64,000 nucleotides of DNA from Thamnaconus septentrionalis (lineage: Eukaryota; Chordata; Actinopteri; Tetraodontiformes; Monacanthidae): positions 1,601,501 to 1,665,500 of the forward strand of contig CM020506.1 of assembly GCA_009823395.1 (NCBI GenBank), in the 5' to 3' direction. Positions 18,443 to 30,810 of this stretch are shown here, in pieces; position 1 is the first letter of the stretch, and the number at the start of each line of letters is the position of its first letter. The notes under the pieces were generated by a model. That model ran no database searches, had not been told where the DNA came from, and worked only from the letters and a program-made list of their open reading frames with translations. Both the position numbers and the translations under genes were made by a program.

Positions 18443-19263
18443 CACAAGCGAGGGCCAGACGCAACAAGCGGCATCGTGAGAAATGTTTGGGGCTTTGAGA
18501 GGGTTGTTTCGCCCTCCCGCCCCCGTTCGCCTGCTGAACCGAGTGAGTGCGAAGCGGCTCGAGAGTGAATGCAGATCAGCGGCGTTGATAAGGCGGCGGT
18601 TTTTGCGCACAAGGTGGCAAAGTTGGGAAGACGGATGGGAAAAGGTCGAGCGACCGTTTCAGCTCAGGAAGGTTCTCCGTTTGACGCGGTCGTTCTGCAC
18701 TGGCACATTTTCTGTACTTGTTGTCCTGCGTCTGTCTTGATAGAGGCCTGCTGGTAAGTCAAGGCTTTTAGGATTAGAGAGAGAAAAAAAATCCCCTCAA
18801 CACTTCCTTCAACAGTTTTATCATTGCCCTGGCACATTTGTGTTTGAGAGTCAAACCTGGTCGGTTCCATTTTACTGGTTTCTGCATTCGAGTCCACCAT
18901 TGTGCAGAAGACGGTTGTTTGCGTTCCGTCTTTAAAGATGGATCTTGGATCCAATCCACGCCTGACAATCATCCTTGTATTCTTGTATTCTTCTCTCTCT
19001 CTCCATCTGCAGGTGAGCCCCCCCGCCTCGCCCCTCCCCCCCCTTCACCAGTTTAATTACAGAGCTCTTGAACTTGTTTGTCCACTTTTGCTTCCAATTT
19101 AAGCAATAAAGCATTGGTAATATAATACAAACTGATGTTCTGATACAATGTACCTGGACGTGACTCACCAGCTGGCGGTTAAACCTGGCGAGAGATAGAT
19201 TTACATGGGGGAGTAACTGCAGACTGTAATGCAAAACAAAAGAAATAAAAACAGTACATATCA

Positions 19264-19388
19264 CAGACAGATAGATAGATAGATAGATAGACAGACAGAT
19301 AGATAGACAGATAGACAGACAGATAGACAGACAGATAGACAGATAGATAGATAGATAGATAGACAGATAGATAGACAGATAGACAGAC

Positions 19389-19435
<47 letters not shown>

Positions 19436-19436
19436 C

Positions 19437-19487
<51 letters not shown>

Positions 19488-19488
19488 C

Positions 19489-19542
<54 letters not shown>
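19264..19542. repeat. GATA/GACA (Bkm-like) tetranucleotide array
   Basis: About 70 tetranucleotide units mix GATA with blocks of GACA, the composition described for Bkm satellite DNA. The GACA units are concentrated in the left 130 bases; the right end is nearly pure GATA. Confidence 0.95.
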
Positions 19543-19543
<1 letters not shown>

Positions 19544-21586
19544 AAGTGCCAAAAAACGTGTTTGTTAGTGCTCTGACTTGAGAAGGAACATTTACTTTGC
19601 TGTCAAAACTATTTGTTTTCTATCTTCGCACAGTTTAGAAAAGGCGCACGCTTGTGACACCAAAAGGGCAGCCGAGCAGGAACCCGGTGGCCTTTGGAGT
19701 CACATTTACACAGCCGTTTTGCCGCACAATGTCTGTTTGTTTTTTTTGCAGAAATGTTCGGCGAGGGGGTTGTTGTTTTTTTTGTTATCGTCCCTGCTAT
19801 TTCAACACCATTTGGTTGCATGCAGGTTCCTCGATCGGGAGGACTCGGTGCAGGTTAGAGACTCCAGTCACTCAACGTGTTGGAAAATATAGTGGTCAGT
19901 CAACATTCAGCCAGCTGGGCTGCACTGAAGACTTATCGGGAACCAGGAAAAGCCAAAGAAATTTAAACTGTTATTTTCCAGGTTATGGAATGCATAGCCA
20001 CAGGTGCAACATTCCTGCAAGGCTTCACGTTATTACAAGTCTGGTTCTGACGGCATCAACTCAACTTCTTGCACTGCTGAGCAGCAGCATCACACCAGTC
20101 AGTCCAGTGCGACTGTGACGTCCACACTCTGTATTGGTGTGTGTGGAATTCACTCTGAAGCTCTTTAAGACTCAAACCCTCTCCTTACATTGACCTGCTT
20201 TGACCCCAAAATGTCCTTTTGGTAAAGCTGGACCCAAACCAAACCCAATCATCGGTGTTATGAAGATGTTTGCCATCACACGATGTTCATGTGGAGTACT
20301 CGTATCAAACTGTAATAAAAGAGGCTGTCAGCTCCTTTCAAATATGATTTATTTGGTCTCCGTGACTGATGACGCACGTCAGGCACTTGACAAAATCCTC
20401 TGTTTGTTCCCATTTAAATCCATCAGCGAGCCGCTTTGACCCCGGGGCAATGCTTGCATCGAGTGCCAATAACGCATTAATAGTTCTTTGGTGCCACAAA
20501 AGACTCCATTCAAAGTTAACAGTCAACAGGTTATCAACTATTTCCGGTCAGTATTTACCTTCGCCGATGAAACATTCAGGAGACTTCCTAGTCTGCCACA
20601 GCCAGAGCCATAATTCCCCTCATGAATGAATTTACTCGTGCCAAGGTGAGACACTCACGGTTTTTTATGTGGGCAACAGATGTTTCCTTGCTGCAGAGGA
20701 TGGACCGAACTCTCCTCCGAGTTTTAGGGCCATCACTGCGTAAAGCCTGGCGCAAATTAGGTGTCATTTACGATTGGCGAAGCACTCCCCAGCCGGACAA
20801 ATAAAATCTCTAATCTAATCACAAATCATAGGAACTCTGTCGGCCAGATGGCGGATGAAAACCTCTTCCTGTGCCCGACACACCACCAACAAGTGCAAAG
20901 CTGGGTGAGTTTCCGCACTTTTCCAACACCAATGTTTTGTTTTTTTTGTTTTTTTTTAGTTTTAATCTGAATTACAATATGATTGGGGATATGATTGGGG
21001 AGTTTTGACGGGAGGCGGGGCTACTGTGAGTGCATCGCCTGGGCCTATTTTTCCTGCAAGATCAGTGGATGAGATGTTTAAAGTTCCCTCAAACATTTTT
21101 TTTCCTTTGTTGCTATGCAACAAGTTGTGCAGCGGCTGCTTTCAATTTTTCACACTTCTCATGTCCAGACCAGTAAATAAGGGTTAAAAAAAAATAAAAA
21201 TAAAACATCACTGAATATTTTAATTCCTGATAATTTTTTTTAATGATTAAAAAAAAAAACAAAAAAAAACATGCTGCAAATCTGATCGCGACGCAGCGTG
21301 TAAATCACTCGTGATGCATGAAGATGCATTCAACTGTCCCCTCGCTTGTGCGCCATTCCTCCACTTTCATGCCCATAAAGCTTAGTGCTAAAGGCGTATT
21401 CTGCAAAACAGATATGCTGAGCAGTTATTCATCATTAACCAAACACAGCTGTTGACTCAAGTGCACGGAGAGATGGGAGCTGTGATAGCAGCTTTGGGGA
21501 CGCCACGCTGAAATAAAAGTCAATATTTGTCCGCGGGCAACCTGTCACAGGATGTCTACACACTCAGTGCTCCCCACCTGCATGTG

Positions 21587-21588
<2 letters not shown>

Positions 21589-21631
<43 letters not shown>

Positions 21632-21637
21632 GTACGC
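21589..21637. repeat. Alternating CG/CA purine-pyrimidine microsatellite
   Basis: An ACGCGCGCG start leads into a (CA)n tract and then GCACGTACGCG. The whole tract alternates purine and pyrimidine. Confidence 0.95.
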
Positions 21638-22917
21638 GAGCTTACAGTTTGATGTGGTGCGGATCTTTTGAGATAATTTATTTTTATTATTCTGTGGTTT
21701 TGAATTACAATCAGACGAGACGTTAATGGAAGACCAATCAACACAACATCAAAAGAATTACAGGACTTCATTTCATGTAACTTTTATCAGGACCAAAACT
21801 CACTTCATAACGTTCACATTTAAGCATGTTGGCTGTCAAAACCTCGAGGCATCTCTGAGCCAATAGCCCGCCGGCTGTTTCCTCCTCAAAAGATATCAGT
21901 CACTGCGTTCACATGACACACGAGAAAACCAAATTATTGCCTTAGTCCGACTATGAACAACTACATTTCTTGGACAAAAACGCAAAGAAATGTTCAAATA
22001 CTCAAATACTGTCTGAACAACAGGAGCAAGACCAGGGGGTCAACACTGTTTCAGCATTTGCTGGGTTTCTAAGCTAGCTAACAAGCTAGCCTAGCATAAC
22101 ATATAATGAGAAGTCTTTAGTAAAATATTGAAACTAAACCAGGGCTGGAATTTGGCGTTCCTTGAAATATTTCTGATCTGACCTGCTGGCTGCCTTAATA
22201 CGACCATTACCACTCAGAAAACAGGTGGCTGCGCAACAACTGTTGCAATGGAAGAACGGTGAATCAAGAATGAGTGAGACACCTAGTGGCTGGGAGGTAT
22301 AACTTTGTTTCATGTTACCTTTAAGATAAGCTGCTTGCTGGTAATTCAGAAAAAGAAAACACACCTTAAATAAAACTGGAAGTGCAAAAAGTGGAAATAC
22401 GATGTTTTGAATTGTGATGGAAAAGTCTAAAGCTTTTTAGTGTTAATTATGAATATATATATATTTTATACTCTGAACTTGTATCTTGTGGTCAACATGT
22501 GGACTGAGATACACAGTAGAAACGGTCAAAGATTTGGCCTTTTCAAAAAAAAAAAAAAGACAACTTGTTTCACTGTTAATTTAATTATACAAATGCTTTG
22601 TAATAGATACAGTGGGAATAGCTTTATTTTTGACAGGTTCTCTTCTGATAAATGTGCTATTTCACTTTTGTCTCATCCACTCGCCACTCTTGTCTCACAT
22701 CTTTTACAGAGTCACAAACCAAACCTGGAGAATCCAGCAATTTCTGAATACAGAACTGTTTCTTTCACTTCCATTCAAACAACTCATCAGGCAGAATCAC
22801 ACAGCACTGACAGAAAAACTTCACAACAGTGTAGACTGTTTGGGACAACTTTAAGATGACTCTTGATGTACACAGTAGTGTTGGAACATAGAATCAGTCA
22901 TCAAAAATGTTGTTTTT

Positions 22918-23211
22918 AAAGGCCCAATCTGTAGCATGAAGTGAGCTATTGACATCAAATTGAACAGAAAATATAAATGTGTTTTTAGATGGCTAGTTAC
23001 TGGAAAATAAATACCTTTGTGTTTTCAAACAGTTGGCCTTGATATTGTTAGGTTATGTACACAAACCAGTGGGCCCTCAGGTAAAGAGGTGGCCATGTTG
23101 CAGGTTGCAGTTTCAGGCTTTTTGCCATCAAGTCAGAAAAGAGGAATTAACATTGTTTGCAATATTCTTTCTGACCATTAGCGGCCGCCAAATCTTACAC
23201 ACTGGGCCTTT
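22918..23211. mobile_element. MITE-like element with terminal inverted repeats
   Basis: The left end AAAGGCCCAATCTGTA pairs with the right end TACACACTGGGCCTTT as an imperfect inverted repeat of about 16 bases. The interior, about 260 bp, has no coding capacity. It resembles a very common teleost element whose ends read GGTCCAGTGTGTAAGATT. A related right end occurs at 41369-41435. Confidence 0.75.
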
Positions 23212-23293
23212 AAATGTTAATAACGCTCATTCTATATTACAGCCATGCAGATGGAACATTGACTTAAAACGCTACAATTCCGTCTTTTTTAAC

Positions 23294-23299
23294 TTTATT
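23294..23299 (-). terminator. Candidate ilrun polyadenylation signal
   Basis: TTTATT here reads AATAAA on the minus strand within CAATAAAG. It lies about 2 kb beyond the ilrun stop, which would fit a long 3' UTR. No RNA evidence is available. Confidence 0.35.
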
Positions 23300-24119
23300 G
23301 TCTACAAGCCCGGAAGACATGACATCGACTGTTGTGTGTCACGAACAAGGCAAAGAAAAAACAGAACAGATGCAGCGGCAGACAGATTGTGTCATCCATT
23401 ACGCAGGCGTTAAACACCTAAAATGTGTGATTCCGATAAACACAATTGATTCTTCCTTTTTTTGAAAAGAGAGAAAAGAAAAAAGGCCAGGCAACAGTGA
23501 GGTGAGGAAACAAACAAACCCAAAAGTAGTAAAGAAGTTGAGCACAGGACAAATCTTTAAGAAAATGACATTTTAAAGAGAAAAAAATCCTAAAAAATAA
23601 AATAAAATTGTAGTTTCCTAATTAAAAGTGGTAAACAGCACTGTGCAAATAGCAGTAACACGACATCAGTGCTCATCCCGATGCTCTCCATTCACTTCAA
23701 CCCATCACTCACTCACTCTCTCTCTCGCTCTCTGCAGTGTTACACTTAAGCTGATCTACTGATTTTTAACGCCACCTGCTGGCTGTAAGTGGGACTTTTT
23801 TTCTTTTTTTTTTTTACCTGCTGAGCACAGAGAGTCCACAATAAATTAAGGGGGCAACTAGTGGGTTGTTTTTTTTAATCAAATAAAAGAAAACAAGACA
23901 ACTAGACTTCAGAGGTAAACACCCAGCAAAGGTCTCTTCATGTTGATAAATGTGCACGTGTGCGTGGATCAGACACGTCATCCTGTGCCCAAGTAGTATA
24001 CACTGTTTCTTTTTTTTTTTTAATCTGTCAGTTAATCAGAAACAGAACCCATAACGTACATGCACACGTAACAGGCAGGCATGTCCACTCATTCAAAGAC
24101 AGACGCACGCACGCACGCA

Positions 24120-24158
<39 letters not shown>

Positions 24159-25286
24159 AGTGCACGTCTGGTACACATTTCGCAGGCCTCGCGCCTGCAG
24201 TCACTCATGAGGCAAAAGAGATTTTGATGGCTTTTTCGACCCTTTCTCACGCCGTCACTCGCTCCGACTCACCCGCGTCTAAGTTTGCGCTTCAACAGCA
24301 TCGATTTAAAGCCAAAACCTAAAAAGAAATAAAAATAAAAATAAAAATAAAAATAAAAAAATACAAAAAATGTGGTCTGGGTGAAAAGCTGTCGTCTCTC
24401 TGGACAGTTCCTACACAGGGCTGTTTTGGTTAAATTCTCATTTGTGACAAACAAGAATCACATCATTGTGAGAGGAATAACAGGACATCATCATCACCCC
24501 CCCCAACCAACTTAGTGGATGTGACGCCATATTTTGGAACCGTCTTGTTTTAAGATTGTTGTCTGAATTGAATCAAGCTTAAAAAACAAAACGTGGGCCA
24601 GCGGTCAAGTGGTCTGCTATCCTGTTGTCGTAGATGTTTGACATTTACGTTTAACTCACCAGGCCGGTGCGTGAAATTGGGGGAATGCTTTCATCGTCGC
24701 GTGAAATAAATGAAAAAAACAAAAACAACAAAAACAAAAACCACTTAACAACGCAGTTACAATTCTTTTAAATACATTCCACAATCTCAGTCTTTTGAGC
24801 AAGGCCTCAAATGATCCGCGATCACAATGACTCCCTCGGCACTCTTCCAAGAGACTTCCAGTCCTGTGTAGGAACCCGGCGGAGGCGGAGTTTCAATGAA
24901 ATTGTGGGGATACCAAAAAAGATGAACGCAGACGGTTTGGGGATGGACTCTTGGTTGAAGTGCAGTGGAGGTTTGTGTCTTAATTTGTCGCCGAGGGGTC
25001 AACAGCGCTCTGGGAATCAAGCGTCCACCCGCGCGGCTCCTGGCGCTGATGGTTGTTGTTGTTTTGTTGTTTTTTTTAACAGTAGCCGATGCAAGCACTC
25101 GTCCCACTGGCGTCTCGGTGTTTCTGTGGAAAGGGCCGTTGAGGTTGGGAAGAGGGTCGTCACACGAGTCAATATAAAAACAACTGTTCCTGCCCCCCTC
25201 CTTGGCCTCCGACAACGGCCAGAGCTTTCACACACAGCATCATCCGCGGTGGGTGGGTGGGGGACGGGGGAGGGGTCTTTGTCTTT
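23300..25286 (-). other. Probable ilrun 3' UTR
   Basis: The stretch follows the ilrun stop on the minus strand and has no coding exon. It includes a (CA)n tract at 24102-24158 and an (AAAAT)n run near 24325. Confidence 0.4.
24102..24158. repeat. ACGC/CA microsatellite
   Basis: Four ACGC units run into a (CA)n tract within the probable ilrun 3' UTR. Confidence 0.95.
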
Positions 25287-28200
25287 CTAGCTCTGTCCGA
25301 AGGGATAGGGTCCGTGAATACCCTGGAATCAAGCAGAGGTCAGAGGTTACGATAATGGACAAGACTGGAATTTTAAAAGGGACACAACTTGGTTTTTCTG
25401 CATTGACGTCATCGTGTTTGCAAATTCATTGTCACAAGTTCACTGACTTGTGACAGCAAGTCAGGGACTTAGAAACAGCGCCCCCCAGCTGTCCTGGTAT
25501 AGGAGTGAAAGACTTTGGTCGCCTGCCCGGCACCATTTTCCCGAGGATACGCCACACACTTCAGAAGGGGTGTGGATGAGTAAAGAAAGGGATTTATAAA
25601 CTGAGTTTCAGGGAAAAATACACACAAACATATGTAAGTTAATTTGTTGTTTGTTGTTAATGAAACAAAATAGGAGAACTAAATTCTTGAATTCTTGTAC
25701 TCTTGTGTTGCAAGGGACGTCGTCTTGCCGAAACCTCCAGTTTCAGTGAGCTGGATGGAAACAGTGCAAGTGCCGCATGTGGATGGAAATGTTAGTGAAT
25801 GCATGAAAATAAAGAGCACTTTGAGACTGAAGACTGCGATTCTTAGTGCAATAAAATACAACGCATATTAATGAGGTGTCCAAAAACCTTTTCAACCCCC
25901 TTTTTTACTTCATTGACTGAAAATCGAAGATTCTGAGGGATCAATCAGCATAAAATTGAATGTAAAAAAAAAAATAAAATAAAAATGCACGTTTACATTT
26001 AGGCAGCAGTAAAATATTATTTCTAAGTATGGTCACTTGTAAGGCAGAGACCTCACTGGGCCAAAACATATGATCATTTGGCCAGAGCGCAGATCTGCTG
26101 TGGTTGTGTGAGTGACATCACAGCTAATGGAAGAAAGCTGTGAAATCAAGTGGGACATCAGAGTGACAGGGGAGGAAGTTCTCACCAGTCCTGCTAAACC
26201 ATGATGGGGGGCAGTTAGTGGCGACGCGCATGAGGCCAAACAAGCCGCGCAACAATTGCGGCGCCACACCCGCGAGTTGAAGCTAATTCAAGTGAATCAC
26301 CAGCGATCAGCGGTGACTCATTTTCTCCATAAACTGGACACAACAGTCCTGCACTGCATTTTTAGTGAGGTAAAAGAATGCGGAAGCAGAGAAAGGCCGC
26401 GTTCAGAAATCTCTGTGTCGTCTGTAGCATTTGTGTCTCTTAACCTGTCAGATTTGTTATTAAGAAAAAAATGTTATATAAGAAGATTCAACATTTTGGT
26501 TTGTCATCCGTTACCAGGGTTAAATTGTTATGTTTTTCTTAAAAGAAAATAAAACATTTGCTAATTTTTTTTTTATTGGCCATGGTTCAACCTGCTCTTT
26601 AAATATCGGCAACTCTGTTAATTCAGCAAGAGGATCAAACCCAGATCAACCATTGACCTGCAGCATCGTGACACCAGTGATTCAAGCCTTCAAAGCACTG
26701 CAGTAGCTGATGGCCCCACAACCAGCCACTTTATGCAAGTTGCACTTTGCAGTAAACTTTACTAGAACGAGCTGATCGGTCACAAACATCCTCAATGCAG
26801 CCCCATCCTGACCCACAGACATTTCTGACAACTTGGCTGTTCTTTTGGAGCGCTGGTCCAGAAGCAACCAGAGGATTCTGTGCCGTTAACTGGGAACCCC
26901 GAGGTTCAGAAACCTCTAACTCAGCCCTAAATGGCAGCGTCCTCGGCACAACGGCAGCATTAGTGCAGAAGAACTGAAATTGGAGTCGCTGAAAGAAAAA
27001 AATAAAGATCTTCATCAACCAATTTGCACGCATATTTTTCCGCTTATTTCATCTGAAGCTACATTTCGGACTAAATTTGGCAAAGTGATACAAGGATATT
27101 GCACTGTGCTAAATTCCAAGTCAGTCGCACTTCCTGGATCTCCAGCTGTCCAGTCAGGAAGCAGTAATGATTGTGAATCGGTTCCTCCTTCCTTTGTTCA
27201 AAGGAGAGGAACGTGGGGGCAGTGTAGAGAAAATGAGCAGCTCATCCAAATTGAATGGAGCGACGCTGCCATGACTGCCGTGCACTCGTCAAGCAAACCG
27301 GCAAACGCGGCCAACTTTTGGCGTTTCTTCTGCTCGCGGCGAAGCTTCTTACAGCGACGGTTACGTACGTACCTGCCCATACGTCACCACAGACAGATTG
27401 GTTTGGAGGCCGTTCGACGTCCTATTTACAGCATTGTGAGACAGTCCGTTTTGATCCTGCTGGATCGGCTCTTGCGTCCGGTCCCAGTCGGCGCCGGGGT
27501 CGCTGAAGCTGCCGTCGGCGGCGTCGTGCTTGTTCTTCTGCGGCGAGGCGAAGGGGTTGAAGTCTCCCTGCACGCTGCGCTGGGGCTGCGTGTTGAACTC
27601 CGTCTCGAACGAGGACAGCTGCTGGGTGACGCCGAGGAGTCCCCCGACTTCCACGCTGAGGATCACCCAGATCACGTCTGAGGGGAGGGAGGAGGAACGC
27701 CAACGCTTTTGAATGGGAAAATTCTCCCGAAAAGCTGTAGCGCCCGTGGCGCCCCGCGGCGGCGGTGCCTACCTCCGTAAAACAGGCCGGTGCTGGTGCA
27801 CATCCTCCACTGGCCTTGGTACATGCCCGGCGCTGCGGGGCTCCGCATCTGCACGCTCACGTCCGACACTTCCTGGGGCTCCAGTGACTTCACCATGACT
27901 GCGTTGACGTGGCCGAACTGGTCCCCTCCGATGTACTTGAGGCTGACGCCGGGCGGCCACGACTCCGCACCTGTGGCCCACAGTCAGAGTCAAGAGGGTT
28001 AGGGTCAAGACAAGGACGGCGCAGAACCCATCCTTCCATTCTCCATGCCCACACCATGCTGCACTCAGGGTCTGCTGGAGCCCATCCCGGCTGTCATTGG
28101 GCGAAGGCAGGGCGACGCCCTGAACAAAACTCCTAAACGAGTACCGAAGCAGCAAGGACCACAACAGTCGGAGTTGTGTTCGCTGGCAGCGAACCGCTGC

Positions 28201-30724
28201 CTCGTACCTTCGCACCTTATCGCGATTGTAACGCCGCTAGCGTGTTAGCATCGGTTGAATGAAGCTGTCGCTGTTTTGTGCTTTGTGTGGACTTAAACAA
28301 AATCATTCTAAGCCCGATTAAAATGTCTTGCAAAAAACAAAACAAAAACGCTAGTAGATAAATAAAGGCTCTGAATATTAATATTAATTCATGCTTCATT
28401 TTGCTTTCATCTTAACTTTAGCCTAGCCTATAAAGAAAATAATAAATTGTGTCTAATAAATCTGATATGTTTATTATAATACATATCATTTTTTTGTTTG
28501 TTTGTGGAAAAATACATGAGAGAGAAAAAAAAAAAAAATTGCAAATTAAATCGCAATCGCAATACTGAGGAAAAAAAATCCCAAATAGATTTTTTTCCAC
28601 AATCGTTCAGCCCTAATTCGCAATCACACACACACACCTACGGACAATTTAGAGTTCTCAATTGACCTCACATGCATGTTTATGGACTGCAGGAGGAAGC
28701 TGGAGAACCCGGAGAGAACCCAGCAGACTCCACACAGAAAGGTCCAAGGCCCGGAATCGAGCCCCCCGCGGCCGGCAGCACTTAACCACTGTGCCACCGG
28801 CTGCAAGCCGTGTCGCACAACTGGACAAGAGCGTTGGCCCCGCACCTGTGTTCTGTATCCTCCAAGTCTTGGTGAAGGGCGTATCCGGAGGGACCGACTC
28901 GCCTTCGCCGATCGTCACATCCTCGACGAAGGACATGGACGGAGTGTTGACGTTGGGACTTTCAAAGTCATAATATGCGCCGATGGCAGCCTGCAGGTTC
29001 CTGGTCAAAGGAACAGAATGGGGGGGGGGAAACAGGTGTAGTTAGTCTGAGGACAATGAAGAAATCACAAAATCCAGAGAGATATTTTATCATCATCGAA
29101 CGAGAGAGGAAGCCATGAAGTCATTCTTCTGTATTTTTTTCCGAGTTTGGTTCTTGCATTTTGAAATTTGAGAACAGCTGCTTTGCATGCGCCTCATTCT
29201 CGATAAAAACGCCATGAAGGACGACGGGACTGTGTCAAAGTTGTGTTACCCCCGACCCCCCCCCATCGTCGCAGCAACTACGATAGCCGCTGCGAGACGC
29301 CTGAGACACAGAGAACAAACTAAAGATAAGACGTCGAGTTGTTTTGATGGTAGCAGAAGCTCCGGCAGGCAGGAGTAATTCGTCCGTGGAGAGTCGATCA
29401 CACATCAGATCACTCAGTGTGTTCAGTTCCCTCTGATCACTCTGGTGACTTTCGACACGTTGTAAAGATTTCAATGACACCAATCAAAAATCAGGATTTA
29501 CAAAAGTAACTTTTCTCCTGCTTTTTGTTTCAAAGGTTTGCCTCATTAATGCTAAAATCACTTGAGCGGATTGCCGGGCAAAGTTAAGTCAGTGTGTGAA
29601 GAACCACCAGGCCACTCTTGAAGCAGGGACGTCACACGAGTCCAGTGCCGAGACTCCGCACACTCAGCGCTGATTTGACTGTGTCACCCGCAGGTGTCGG
29701 CCCACTGTGATTGACAAAAGTCCGAGGCAACGCAGCCATTGACAAGATGACTTTAGAGCCGTCATGTTCAGTCTGCTGGCAGCCTCTATGCAGATGCTGT
29801 GAGTAGCTTCAGCCGCCGCGACTGGAAACTGGTCGACCGACCGTGTTGTGCTTGGTTGACCAGCCAACTCACATGACCACAAAAAACCAAACACACACAC
29901 ACACACATACACATATATATCTGTTCACATGACGTGTGAATGACAGACACCAGGTGACTAAGAACTGTGTATAAATGAACACAGTTGAGTTTTTTCATTT
30001 TCATACTCAGTAAGTCATAATCTTTCAATATTCACATTATTGCTACTAAATGGAAAAAAAATATCACCTTTTTACCTTTGATGACTACATCACACAAAAG
30101 AATTTTCTTTGTGATATTCTAATTGTTCTATGCAGGACAATGCTAATAAAAAAAACACACCAGAGTCCAAGGCCTTTCGACTGCTCGCTAATTACATCAA
30201 TCTGCCTGGCTACGGTTCGGATCTGTTGCAATGCACACCCTCTATAAAGCATTCTTTCAAAAGCGTCTCTGGCTCCACTTGTATGGTGAGGTGGGCAACA
30301 TTGTAAACCCACTGGTGGCAGAAATAAAAGTCGTGTTTCAATCCATAGATGCCTCGGGAGCAATATGAATCGGCATTCCACACAAATAACCAGTCCGTTT
30401 CAGTGGACAAAGTCTCCTGCCTGTCACATGACACTTTCATCAGGGGAAAAAACTGAAGGCTTGGCTTTACAGCGGCACCATGGAGGTTCTCAAGAAGAAA
30501 AAAAAAAAGACATAGAATTTCAAATAGACTGATTCGCTGACTAGTAATGCGTACAATGACATGTCAGGCATTGTGATCACACACGGCTTGTCTGATATGG
30601 GACTACACAACTGCCTGCCCAGCGACAACAAAGGTGGACACGAGACACTTGTTACACGGTCCTATGCAGAAGAAGCCTGATGTCTTTATAATCGTCATAT
30701 TGAATTTAAAAAAGTGCTTGATAT

Positions 30725-30810
<86 letters not shown>

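Larger units (their letters stand above)
9733..22917. other. Long gene-poor interval 5' of spdef
   Basis: No exon with a recognisable product was found on either strand. It should hold the spdef promoter and any 5' noncoding exon, and perhaps enhancers, but none can be placed with confidence. It contains microsatellites at 13613-13657, 15087-15146, 19264-19542 and 21589-21637, a poly(C) run near 12781, and a degenerate fish repeat at 14290-14386. A GC-richer patch with a full CRE lies at 18290-18680. Confidence 0.5.

Noticed and set aside
18932..19552. 206-residue minus-strand frame of YLSI/CLSI repeats
   Set aside because: It is a translation of the GATA/GACA array; low complexity with no domain.
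24811..25290. 159-residue plus-strand frame near the ilrun end
   Set aside because: It is antisense to the ilrun 3' UTR and last exon, with no domain.
27422..27703. Arg-rich minus-strand frame
   Set aside because: It is an out-of-frame shadow of ilrun exon 4.
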